From NCBI RefSeq assembly GCF_024679095.1, contig NW_026111765.1, positions 496,001 to 560,000 of the forward strand: 64,000 bases of DNA, read 5' to 3'. Position 1 is the first letter of the stretch. Each line of letters begins with the position of its first letter. The stretch comes from Eriocheir sinensis. Taxonomy: Eukaryota; Arthropoda; Malacostraca; Decapoda; Varunidae. Made by a program: the position numbers and the translations under genes. Below are positions 51,293 to 64,000 of the stretch, one piece after another. The notes under the pieces were generated by a model. The model searched no databases and had not been told where the DNA came from. It saw only the letters and a program-made list of their open reading frames with translations.

Positions 51293-53217
51293 TATAATAT
51301 ATTTTTATACATATTTAAAATATTTAATGTATATTTTGTATATATATTTTATCCAAATTTACGTTATTTTATATGTATTTGTTTATATATTTTCATACAA
51401 ATTTACATTATTTTATGTGAGTTTCAATATGTATTACAATACAAATTTGCCTAACTTTATATGTATTTTGCATATCTATTTTCAAACAAATTTAAATTAT
51501 TTTTGTGTATTTTTGTATATATTTTTATACAAATTTTAGTTATTTTATTTGTTTTTTGTATATATATTTTCCTACAAATATACATTCTTTTATTGGAATT
51601 TTGTGTATTTAATTTTTTACGAGTTTACATTATTTTATGTGTATTTTGTATATATATTTTTCTACGTATTTAAATTATTTTATGTGTATTTTATATATAC
51701 TTTTTCATAAAAATTTACGTTATTTTATTGTGTGTATTCGTATATATTTTGAAACAAATTTCATACAAATTCATGTTATTTTATGTGTATTTGTATATAT
51801 ATTTTTATACAAATTTATATTATTTTATGTGTATTCTTCCATACATTTCATTACAAATTTACCTTATTTTATGTTTATTTTGTATATTTATTTCATTCAA
51901 TTTTAAATTATTTAATGTGTATATTTGTATTTGTATTTAGGTTATTTTATGTGTGTTTTCTATATATATATTCATCCAAAATAACATTATTTTATTGTTA
52001 TTTTCTTAATTTAACTCGATACGAATTTAGATTATTTCATAGGTATTTTGTATACATATTTTATACTCAATTACATTATCTAATGTGTGTTTTGTATATA
52101 TTTTTTTATGCAAACTAATTTTATGTGCATTTTTGTACATATATTTTTATAGAAACTTAAATCGTTATTTTATGTGTATTTTGTATATGTTTTCTCATAC
52201 AAATTTACATAATTTAATTAGTTTTTTGTTTATTTATTTTGATATGAATGACTTGATTATTGGTGTATTTTGTAAATATTTTTTTTATACTTATTTACAT
52301 TACTTAATGTGTATTTTGTTTATATATTTTTTTTACAAATTTACGTTATTATATGTGTATTTGTTAAAAGTATTTTGAAACGAATTTACTTTATTTTATG
52401 TATTTTGTATATATATTTCAATTCAAATTTAGCTTATTTTGTGTGTATTTTGTATATCTATTTTCAAACAAATTTAATTACTTCTGTGTATTTTTGTATA
52501 TAGTTTTATACAAATTCACGTTATTTTATGTGCATTTTTTATATTTATATTTATACAAATACACATTCTCTTATTGGTATTTTGTTTATTTATATTTATA
52601 CGAATTTACATTATTTTATGTGTATTTTGAATACATTTTTGTTTCGTATTTACTTAATTTTATTTGTATTTTGCGTATATATATTTATAGAAATCTACGT
52701 TATTTTATGTGTATTCGTATATATATTTTGAAACAAATTTACATTGTTTTATATGTTTTTTGCATATCTATTTCAATACAAATTTACCTTATTGTATGTG
52801 CATTTTGTATATTTATTTTAATACAAATTCAAATATTTTATGTGTATTTTGGTATATATAATTTAAAAAAAAAGCGTTATTTTGTAGGTATTTTGCATCT
52901 TAGTTTTCATATAAATATACATTATTTTATTAATATTCTGTGTATATATTTTGATACGATTTTATATTATACTATTTGTGTTTTGTATATATTTTTTTAT
53001 ACATATTTTCATTATTTAATGTGTATTTTTTATATATATTTTATACAAATTAACGTCATTTAAAGTGTATTTGTTTATATAATTTCATTCAAATTTACAT
53101 TATTTTAAGTGTATTTTGCATATGTATTTCAATACAAATTTACCTAATTTTATTTGTATTTTGTATATTTATTTTCATACAAATTTAAATTATTTTTGTG
53201 TTTTTTTGTATATACAT
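51293..53217 (+). repeat. 45-bp satellite array, plus-oriented block 36
   Basis: The more complete counterpart of 23966-25780; it retains the monomers lost there near 52620-52665 and 53040-53085. It ends at GTATATACATATAGAG. Confidence 0.93.
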
Positions 53218-53513
53218 ATAGAGTAAATTTCTATGAAAATATATATTCAAAATATATATAAAATTATGTAAATAAGTATAAAAATATCTATATCAAATAC
53301 ACCTAAAAAAATGAAAATTCGTATCAAAATAAATAAACAAAATTCCGATAAAAGAACGTATATTTGTAGGAAAATAAATATACAAAATACACATAAAATT
53401 ACGAAAATTTGAATAAAAGTATATACAAAAAAACAAAAAAATAAATTTCAATTTGTATGAAAATAGATATACAAAACATACATATAATTAGTTAAATTTG
53501 TATTTAAATACAT
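53218..53513 (-). repeat. 45-bp satellite array, minus-oriented block 37
   Basis: About 300 bp matching 25781-26090. It ends in TACATGTATATTTGATAC, where an ACATGT palindrome coincides with the flip. Confidence 0.92.
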
Positions 53514-56200
53514 GTATATTTGATACAAATTTACGTAATTTTAAGTCTATATGTTTATATATTTTCATTCAAATTTACATTATTTTCAGTGTATTTTGTA
53601 TATGTATTTCAATACAAATTTACCTATTTTTATATGTTTTTTGTATATTTATTTTCATACAAGTTTAAATTATTTTTGTGTATTTTTGTATATAGTTTTA
53701 TACAAACTTAGGTTATTTTATGTGCATTTTGTATATCTATTTTCTTACAAATACACATTCTTTTCATGATATTTTGTTTATTTATTTTGACAGGAATTAA
53801 CATTATTTAATGTGTATTTTGTATATATATTTTTATACGTATTTACATTATTTCAAGTGTATTTTGTATATATATTTCTATAAAAATCTGCGTTATTTTA
53901 TGTGTATTCGTATATATATTTTAAAACAAGTTTACATTGTTTTACGTGTATTTTGCATATTTTTTCAATACAAATTTATCTTATTGTATGTGCATTTTGT
54001 ATATTAATTTTAATACAAATTTGATTAATCTATGTGTATTTTTGTATATGTATTTTTATAAAAATATGCTTTATTTTATGGGTATTTTGCATCTTTATTT
54101 TCATACAAATTTACATTATTTTATTGATATTCTGTGTATTTATTTTGATATGTTTTTACATTATTCTATGTGTATTTTGTATATATGTTTTATATAAAAT
54201 GTATTTGTTTTCATTTTATACAAATCTACAGTATTTTATGTGTTTTTTGTACATGGATTTAAATACAAATTTAGCTAGTTATATGTGTATTTTGTATATC
54301 TATTTTGTATGTATATTTTCATAGAAATTTACTCTATTATATGAGTATTCGTATATATATTTTGATACAAATTTACATTATTAATGTGTATTTTGCATAT
54401 CTCTTTCAATACAAATTTACTTTATTGTACGTGCAATTTTGTATATTTATTTTAATACAAATTTTATCATTTTATATGTATTTTTGTATATATATTTTTT
54501 ATGCAAATATGCGTTATTATATGGATATTTTGCATCTTTATTTTCATATAAATTTACATTATTTCATTGATATTCTCTTTATTTATTTTGATACGATTTA
54601 ACATTATTCTATGTGTTTTTTGTTTATATTTTTTTTATACATATTTACATTATTTAATGTTCATTTTGTATATATATTTTATCCAAATTTACATTATTTT
54701 ATGTGTATTTGTTTATATATTTTCATACATATTTACATTATTTTATGTTTTTTGTATATATATTTTTCTACGTATTTAAATTATTTTATGTGTATTTTGT
54801 ATATACATTTTCATAAAAAAAACTACGTTATTTTATTGTGTGTATAAGTATATATTTTGATACAAATTTTATACAAATTCATGTTATTTAATGTGTATTT
54901 GTATATATATTTTCATACAAATTTATATTATTTTATGTGCATTTTTTCATATATTTCGTTACAAATTTACCTTATTTTATGTTTATTTTGTATATTTATT
55001 TCATTCAATTTTAAATTATTTTATGTGTATATTTGTATTTGTATTTAGGTTATTTTATGTGTATTTTGTATATATATTTTCATCCAAAATTACATTATTT
55101 TATTGGTATTTCTTAATTTAATTCGATATGAATTTAGATTATTTCATAGGTATTTTGTATACATATTTTTATACTCATTTACATTATCTAATGTGTGTTT
55201 TGTATATATATTTTTATGCAAATTTATTTAATGTTCATTTTTGTACATATATTTTTATAGAAATTTGCGTTATTTTATGTATATAGTTTTATATAAATTT
55301 ACGTTATTTTATGTGCATTTTGTATATTTATATTTATACAAATACACATTCTTTTATTGGTATATTGTTTATTTACATTTATACGAATTTACATTATTTT
55401 ATGTGTATTTTGTATACATTTTTTTATACGTATTTACTTAATTTTATGTGTATTTTGTATATGTATTTTTATAGAAATCTACGTTATTTAATGTGTATTC
55501 GTATATATATTTTGAAACAAATTTACATTATTTTATATGTATTTTGCATATCTATTTCAATACAAATTTACCTTATTGAATGTGCATTTTGTATATTTAT
55601 TTTAATACAAGTTCAAATATTTTATGTGTATTTTGGTATCAATAATTTTATAAAAAATGCGTTATTTTATAGGTATTTTGCATCTTAATTTTCATACAAA
55701 TTTACATTATTTTATTAATATTCTGCGTATATATTTTGATACGATTTTACATTATTCTATTTGTGTTTTGTATATATTTTTTTATACATATTTACATAAT
55801 TTAATGTGTATTTTGTATATATATTTCATAGAAATTTACGTTATTATATGTGTATTTGTTTATATATTTTCTTTCAAATTTACATTATTTTATGTGTATT
55901 TTGTATATGTATTTCAATACAAATTAACCTAATTTTATGTGCATTTTGTATATTTCTTTTCAGACAAATTTAAATTATTTTTGTGTATTTTTGTATATAG
56001 TTTTATACAAATTTAGGTTATTTTACGTACGCATTTACATTATTTAATGTGTGTTTTGTATATATATTTTTATCCAAAGCTACTTTATTTTATGTTCATT
56101 TTTGGACATATATTTTTATTGAAATTAGCGTTATTTTATATGTATTTGTATATGTTTTCTCATACAAATTTACATTATTTTATTGATATTTTGTTTATTC
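53514..56200 (+). repeat. 45-bp satellite array, plus-oriented block 38
   Basis: The 2.9-kb cassette, lacking its first roughly 200 bp, at a nearly constant 10.89-10.91 kb offset from 42636-45320. It ends at about 56200 (TTTGTTTATTCTTATAAAAA). Confidence 0.94.
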
Positions 56201-57568
56201 TTATAAAAATATATATACCAAAATACACATAAAATATTTAAATTTGTATTGAAATAAATATACAAAATGCACATGCAATAAGGTAAACTTCTATTGAAAG
56301 AGATATGCAAAAATACATATAAAACAATGTAAAATTGTTTCAAAATATATATACGAATACACATAAAATAACGTAGATTTCTATAAAAATATATATACAA
56401 AATACACATAAAATTAAGTAAATACGTATAAAAAAATGTAAACAAAATACACATAAAATAATGTAAATTCGAAACAAAATAAATAAACAAAATACCAATA
56501 AAAGAATGTGTATTGGTATAAATATAAATGTACAAAATACACATACAAAATAAACATAAAATAAGGTAAATTTGTAATGAAATATATGTACAAAAAACAC
56601 ATAAAATAATGTAAATTTATATGAAAATATATATACAAATACACATAAAATACCATGAATTTGTATAAAATTATATATTCAAAATAAATATTAAGTAATG
56701 TAAATGCGTATAAAAATATATATACAAAGTACATATAAAATAATGTAAATTCGTATGAATATAAATCAACAAAATACCAATAAAATAATATATATTTGAA
56801 TGAAAATAGGTTTACAAAATACACATAACATAACTAAAATTTGTATTGAAATATATACAAAAATACATAAAAATAATTTGAGTTTGTATGAAAATAGATA
56901 TTCAAAATACACATAAAACTAGGTAAATTTCTTTTGAAATATATATACAAAATACCCATAAAATATTGTAAATTTGTGTCAAAATATATAAACAAATACA
57001 CATAAAATAACTTAAAATAACGTAAATATGTATCAAATATATATACAAAAAACACATTAAATAATGTAAATATGTATAAAAAAATATATACAAAACACAA
57101 TTAAAATAATGTAAAATCGTATCAAAATAAATACAGAAAATATTAATAAAATAATGTAAATTTGTATGAAAATTAAGATGCAAAATACCCATAAAATAAC
57201 GCATTTTTTATAAAAATGTATATACGAAAAAACATAAAATATTTGATTTTGTATTAAAATAAATAGATATACAAAATACACATATAATAAGCTAAATTTG
57301 AATTGAAATATATATACAAAATACATAAAATAATGTAAATTTGTATCAAAATACTTATACAAATACACATATAATAACGTAAATTTGTATAAAAATATAT
57401 AAACAAAATACACATTAAATAATGTAAATACGTATAAAAAAAATGTACAAAATACAAAAATAATCATGTAATTCGTATCAAAATAAATAGACAAAATACC
57501 AATAAAATAATGTAAATTTCTATGAGAAAACATATACAAAATACACATAAAGTATAAAAATATATATA
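56201..57568 (-). repeat. 45-bp satellite array, minus-oriented block 39
   Basis: 56205-57000 is inverted relative to 20110-20910. A join at about 57010 (AAATAACTTAAAATAACG) leads into the arm shared with 5430-6010 and 18690-19260. It ends in an AT-only switch, 57555-57584, with one mismatch in the arms. Confidence 0.93.
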
Positions 57569-58926
57569 ATATAATATATTTATATACATATTTAAAATAT
57601 TTAATGTATATTTTGTATATATTTTTTATCCAAATTTACGTTATTTTATATGTATTTGTTTATATATTTTCATACAAATTTACATTATTTTATGTGAGTT
57701 TTGTATATGTATTTCAATACAAATCTGCCTAACTTCATGTGTATTTTGCATATCTATTTTCAAACAAATTTAAATTATTTTTGTGTATTTTTGTATATAT
57801 TTTTATACAAATTTTAGTTATTTTATTTGTTTTTTGTATATATATTTTCCTACAAAGTTACATTCTTTTATTAGAATTTTGTGTATTTAATTTTTTACGA
57901 ATTTACATTATTTTATGTGTATTTTGTATATATATTTTTCTACGTATTTAAATTATTTTATGTGTATTTTATATATACATTTTCATAAAAATTTATGTTA
58001 TTTTATTGTGTGTATTCGTATATATTTTGAAACAAATTTTATACAAATTCATGTTATTTTATGTGTATTTGTATATATATTTTCATACAAATTTATATTA
58101 TTTTATGTGTATTCTTACATATATTTTATTACAAATTTACCTTATTTTTTGTTTATTTTGTATATTTATTTCATTCAATTTTAAATTATTTAATGTGTAT
58201 TTTTGTATTTGTATTTAGGTTATCTTAGGTTATCTTTAGGTTACCTTATTTTATGTTTATTTTTTTATATTTATTTCATTCAATTTTAAATTATTTTATG
58301 TGCATATTTGTATTTGTTTTTATTATATTTTATGTGTATTTTGTATATATATTTTCATGCAAAATTACATTATTTTATTGGTATTTTCTTAATTTAATTC
58401 GATACGAGTTTAGATTATTTCATAGGTATTTTGTATACGTATTTTTATATTCATTTACATTATCTAAAGTGTGTTTTGTATATATATTTTTATGCAAATT
58501 TATTTAAAGTTCATTTTTGAACATATATTTTTATAGAAATTTGCGTTATTTTATGTATATAGTTTTATATAAATTTACGATATTTTATGTGCATTTTGTA
58601 TATTTATATTTATACAAATACACATTCTTTTATTGGTATATTGTTTATTTACATTTATACGAATTTACATTATTTTATGTGTATTTTGTATACATTTTTT
58701 TATACGTATTTACTTAATATTATGTGTATTTTGTATATGTATTTTTATAGAAATCTTCGTTATTTCATGTGTATTCGTATATATATTTTGAAACAAATTT
58801 ACATTGTTTTATATGTATTTTGCATATCTATTTCAATACAAATTTACCTTATTGTATGTGTTTTTTGTATATTTATTTTAATACAAATTTAATTTTTTAT
58901 GTGTATTTTGGTATATATATTTTTGT
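57569..58926 (+). repeat. 45-bp satellite array, plus-oriented block 40
   Basis: 57569-58215 matches 51293-51940. A tiny tandem repeat (58215-58245) marks a join back to an earlier unit. 58250-58920 matches 44080-44740 and then 41180-41350. It ends at TTTTTGTATAAAATATATA (about 58926). Confidence 0.92.
58215..58245 (+). repeat. Three-copy 10-bp minirepeat TTAGGTTATC
   Basis: TTAGGTTATC at 58215-58224 and 58225-58234, then TTTAGGTTACC to 58245. The sequence after it restarts from a unit already passed about 110 bp earlier, so it sits at a slippage or template-switch join. Only one such motif occurs in paralogues (for example near 10550 and 24615). Confidence 0.9.
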
Positions 58927-59090
58927 ATAAAATATATATGCAAGATACACATTAAATAATGTAAATAAAATAATGTAAATTTGTATGAAAATATATAAAC
59001 AAATACATATAAAATAACGTAAATTTGGATAAAATATATATACAAAATATACATTAAATATTTTAAATATGTATAAAAATATATTATATT
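58927..59090 (-). repeat. 45-bp satellite array, minus-oriented block 41 (short)
   Basis: About 165 bp. The last 100 bp match 41860-41910 plus 42045-42084, i.e. the same arm without the (AT)n insertion. It ends at the AT-only switch, 59074-59103. Confidence 0.9.
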
Positions 59091-62000
59091 ATATATATTT
59101 TTATTGATATTTGCGTTAATTATGTGTATTTTGTATATGTTTTCTCATAAAATTTACATTATTTTATTGGTATTTTGTCTTTATTTTGATACGAATTACA
59201 TGATTATTTCTGTATTTTGAACATTTTTTTTATACGTATTTACATTATTTAATGTGTATTTTGTTTATATATTTTTATACAAATTTACGTTATTATATGT
59301 GTATATGTATAAGTATTTTGATACAAAATTTACATTATTTTATGTATTTTGTATATATATTTCAATTCAAATTTAGTTTATTTTATGTGTATTTTGTATA
59401 TCTATTTATTTTGATACAAAATCAAATATTTTATGTTTTTTCGTATATATATTTTTATAAAAAAATGCGTTATTTTATGGGTATTTTGCATCTTAATTTT
59501 CATACAAATTTATATTATTTTATTAATATTTTCTGTATTTATTTTGATACGATTTTACTTTATTTTATTTGTGTTTTGTATATATTTTCTTATACATATT
59601 TACATTATTTAATGTGTTTTTTGTATATATATTTGATACAAATCTACATTATTTTAAGTCTATATGTTTATATATTTTTATTCAAATTTACATTATTTAA
59701 TGTGTATTTTGTATATGTATTTCAATACAAATTTACCTAATTTTATATGTTTTTTGTATATTTATTTTCATACAAGTTTAAATTATTTTTGTTTATTTTT
59801 GTATATAGTTTTATTCAAATTTAGGTTATTTTATGTGTATTTTGTATATCTATTTTCATACAAATACACATTCTTTTCATGATATTTTGTTTATTTATTT
59901 TGACACGAATGAACATTATTTAATATGTATTTTGTATATATATTTTCATACGTATTTACATTATTTCAAGTGTATTTTGTATATATATTTCTATAGAAGT
60001 CTACGTTATTTTATGTGTATTCGTATATATATTTTGAAACAAATTTACATTGTTTTATGTGTATTTTGCATATTTCTTCAATACAAATTTACCTTATTGT
60101 ATTTGCATTTTGTATATTAATTTTAATACAAATTTGATTAATGTATGTGTATTTTTGTATATGTATTTTTTTTTAAATATGCTTTATTTTATGGGTATTT
60201 TGCATCTTTATTTTCATACAAATTTACATTATTTTATTGATATTCTGTGTATTTATTTTGATATGATTTTACATTATTCTCTGTGTATTTTGTATATATA
60301 TTTTATATAAAATGTATTTGTTTTCATTTCATACAAATCTACATTATTTTATGTGTTTTTTGTACATGTATTTAAATACAAATTTAACTAGTTATATGTG
60401 CATTTTGTATATCTATTTTATATGTATATTTTCATAGAAATTTACTCTATTTTATGAGTATTCGTATATATATTTTGATACAAATTTACATTATTGATGT
60501 GTATTTTGCATATCTATTTCTATACAAATTTACTTTATTGTACGTACATTTTGTATATTTATTTTAATGCAAATTTAATTATTTTATATGTATTTTTGAA
60601 TATATATTTTTATGCAAATATGCGTTATTATATGGATATTTTGCATCTTTATTTTCATACAAATTTACATTATTTTATTGATATTCTCTTTATTTATTTT
60701 GATTCGATTTAACATTATTCTATGTGTTTTTTGTATATATTTTTTTTATACATATTTACATTATTTAATGTTCATTTTGTATATATATTTTATCCAAATT
60801 TACATTATTTTATGTGCATTTGTTTATATATTTTCATACATATTTACATTATTTTAGGTGTTTTTTGTATATATATTTTTCTACGTATTTAAATTATTTT
60901 ATGTGTATTTTGTATTTACATTTTCTTAAAAAAACTACGTTATTTTATTGTGTGTATAAGTATATATTTTGATACAAATTTTATACAAATTCATGTTATT
61001 TAATGTGTATTTATATATATATTTTGATACAAATTTATATTATTTTATGTGTATTTTTTCATATATTTCATTACAAATTCTCCTTATTTTATGTTTATTT
61101 TTTATATTTATTTCATTCAATTTTAAATTATTTTATGGGTAGATTTGTATTTGTATTTAGGTTATTTTATGTGTATTTTGCATATATATTTTCATCCAAA
61201 ATTACATTATTTTATTGGTATTTCTTAATTTAATTCGATACGAACTTAGATTATTTCATAGGTATTTTGTATACATATTTTTATACTCATTTACATTATC
61301 TAATGTGTGTTTTGTATATATATTTTTATGCAAATTTATCTAATGCTCATTTTTGTACATATATTTTTATAGAAATTTCCGTTATTTTATGTATATAGTT
61401 TTATATAAATTTACGTTATTTTATGTGCATTTTGTATATTTATATTTATACAAATACACATTCTTTTATTGGTATATTGTTTATTTACATTTATACGAGT
61501 TTACATTATTTTATGTGTATTTTGTATACATTTTTTTATACGTATTTACTTAATTTTATGTGTATTTTGTATATGTATTTTTATAGAAATCTACGTTATT
61601 TTATGTGTCTTCGTATATATATTTTGAAACAAATTTACATTATTTTATATGTATTTTCCATATCTATTTCAATACAAATTTACCATATTGTATGTGGATT
61701 TTGTATATTTATTTTAATACAAGTTCAAATATTTAAGTGTCATACAAATTTACATTATTTTATTAATATTCGGTGTATTTATTTTGATACGATTTTACAT
61801 TATTCTATTTGTTTTTTGTATATACTTTTTTATACATATTTACATTATTTAATGTGTATCTTGCATATATATTTCATACAAATTTATTATCTATTATCTA
61901 TTTTCATACAAATACACATTCTTTTCATGATATTTTGTTTATTTATTTTGACACGAATTTACATTATTTGATATGTATTTTGTATATATATTTTTATACG

Positions 62001-64000
62001 TATTTACATAATTTCATATGTATTTTGTATATATATTTCTATAGAAATCTACTTTATTTTATGTGTATTCGTATATATATTTTGAAACAAATTAACATTG
62101 TTTTATATGTATTTTTGAATATCTCTTTTAATACAAATTTACCTTACTGTATATGCATTTTGTATATTTATTTCAATACAAATTTAAATATTTTATGAGT
62201 ATTTTAGTATATATATTCTTATAAAAAATGCGATAATTTTTGGGAATTTTGCATCTTTATTTTCATACAAATTTACATTATTTTATTGATATTCTGTGTA
62301 TTTATTTTGATACGATTTTACATTATTTTATTTGTTTTTGTATATATATTTTTATACTCATTTACATTATTTAATGTGTATCTTGCATATATATTTTATA
62401 CAAATTTACGTTATTTTAAGTGTATTTGTTTTTATATTTTCATTCAAATTTACATTTATTTTAATTCGAAATTACATTATTTTATGTGTATTTTGTATAC
62501 ATTTTTTATACGTATTTAAGTAATTTTATGTGTATTTAGTATATATATTTTTATAGAAATCTACGTTTTTTTATTTGTATTCGTATATATATTTTGAAAC
62601 AAATTTACATTGTTTTATATGTATTTTTGCATATCTCTTTCAATACAAATTTACCTTATTGTATGTGCATTTTGTATATTTATTTCAATGCAAATTTAAA
62701 TATTTTATGTGTATTTTGGTATACATATTTTTATAAGAAATGCGCTATTTTATGGGAATTTTGCATCTTTATTTTCATACAAAGTTACATTATTTTATTA
62801 ATATTCGGTGTATTTATTTTGATACGATGTTACATTATTCTATTTGTTTTTTGTATATACTTTTTTATACATATTTACATTATTTAATGTGTATCTTGCA
62901 TATATATTTTATACAAATTTATTATCTATTATCTATTTTCATACAAATACACATTCTTTTCATGATATTTTGTTTATTTATTTTGACACGAATTTACATT
63001 ATTCGATATGTATTTTGTATATATATTTTTATACATATTTACATAATTTCATATGTATTTTGTATATATATTTCTATAGAAATCTACTTTATTTTATGTG
63101 TATTCGTATATATATTTTGAAACAAATTTACATTGTTTTATATGTATTTTTGAATATCTCTTTCAATACAAATTTACCTTACTGTATATGCATTTTGTAT
63201 ATTTATTTCAATACAAATTTAAATATTTTATGTGTATTTTGGTAAATATATTTTTATAAAAAATGCGATAATTTTTGGGAATTTTGTATCTTTATTTTCA
63301 TACAAATTTACATTATTTTATTGATATTCTGTGTATTTATTTTGATACGATTTTACATTATTCTATTTGTTTTTGGTATATATATTTTTTATACATATTT
63401 ACATTATTTAATGTGTATCTTGCATATATATTTTATACAAATTTACGTTATTTTAAGTGTATTTGTTTATATATTTTCATTCAAATTTACATTATTTGAT
63501 GTGTATTTTGTATATGTATTTCAATACAAATTTACCTAATTTTATGTGTATTTTGTATATTTCTTTTCAAACAAATTTAAATTATTTTTGTGTATTTTTG
63601 TATATAGTTTTATACAAATTTAGGTTATTTTATGTACGCATTTACATTATTTAGTGTGTGTTTTGTATATATATTTTTTTGCAAATTTACTTTATTTTAT
63701 GTGCATTTTTTTACATATATTTTTATAGAAATTTGCGTTATTTGTATATGTTTTCTCATACAAATTTACATTATTTTATTGCTATTTTGTTTATTTATTT
63801 TGATACGAATTACATGATTATATATGTATTTTGAACATATTTTTTATACGTATTTACATTACTTAATGTGTATTTTGTTTATATACTTTTAAACAAATCT
63901 ACGTTATTATATGTATTTGTATAAATATTTTGATACAGATTTACATTATTTTATGTATTTTGTATGTACATTTCAATTCAAATTTAGCATATTTTAGCTG
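59091..64000 (+). repeat. 45-bp satellite array, plus-oriented block 42
   Basis: A duplicate of 42085-48219 with about 1.2 kb missing at 61735-61740, where TTCAAATATTTAAGTGT is joined to CATACAAATTTAC. It includes two direct copies of a 1035-bp unit (61740-62450 and 62775-63485). It is cut by the window end. Confidence 0.94.
61740..63485 (+). repeat. Tandem pair of a 1035-bp unit
   Basis: AATATTCGGTGTATTTATTT occurs at about 61766 and 62801; matching landmarks through 62450 and 63485 hold the same 1035-bp spacing. An equivalent pair sits at about 45960-46690 and 47000-47710 (spacing about 1029 bp, one copy altered by the (AT)n tract), so the tandem predates the larger duplication. Confidence 0.85.

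Noticed and set aside
58215..58245. TTAGG units resembling the arthropod telomere repeat
   Set aside because: Only three units with a 10-bp, not 5-bp, period, in the middle of the satellite and at a slippage join. No telomeric array.

Overview
The window holds one thing: a very AT-rich eukaryotic satellite DNA. No protein gene, RNA gene, mobile element or unique-sequence island could be supported anywhere in the 64 kb. The basic unit is a monomer of about 45 bp (42-46 bp in the units measured). It carries the anchors ATACAAATTTACATTATTTT and GTGTATTTTGTATATATA, and degenerate copies run head to tail across the whole window. A hand count of one 713-bp stretch gives 15.6% G+C. The genome is surely eukaryotic (kilobases of satellite, long AT microsatellites, nested duplications). 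The clade cannot be told from the sequence, and a centromeric or pericentromeric origin is only an inference.

Three levels of order lie on top of the monomer. (1) Monomer subtypes recur in a fixed order. A complete 16-monomer higher-order unit of 713 bp can be read at 8119-8831, and shortened or rearranged versions occur elsewhere. (2) The array changes strand about 41 times, giving 42 blocks from about 85 bp to 7.1 kb: about 36 kb with the T-rich strand on plus and about 28 kb on minus. Several switch points are the same sequence reused, in both orientations. (3) Whole multi-kb segments, switch points included, are copied elsewhere. The clearest pairs are 13552-18865 with 31910-37467 (inverted), 41860-48219 with 58990-64000 (direct, running off the window end), 22076-26090 with 49203-53513 (direct), 10685-12920 with 25055-27180 (inverted) and 1-1586 with 29571-31172 (direct).

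Six (AT)n tracts (about 12572, 17474, 22440, 24010, 41908 and 46189), plus a decayed one near 38416, sit where a monomer has its own short TATATATA run. For several of them a paralogous copy without the expansion is present in the window.

The many open reading frames, up to 270 codons, are by-products of the repeat. The T-rich strand of the consensus has no TAA, TAG or TGA in any frame and is 15 codons long, so it stays open and reads as a 15-residue hydrophobic repeat such as [15 protein letters not shown]. None is called as a gene. Block boundaries were read by eye and are good to about 10-20 bp. Identities between copies are visual estimates, not alignments.
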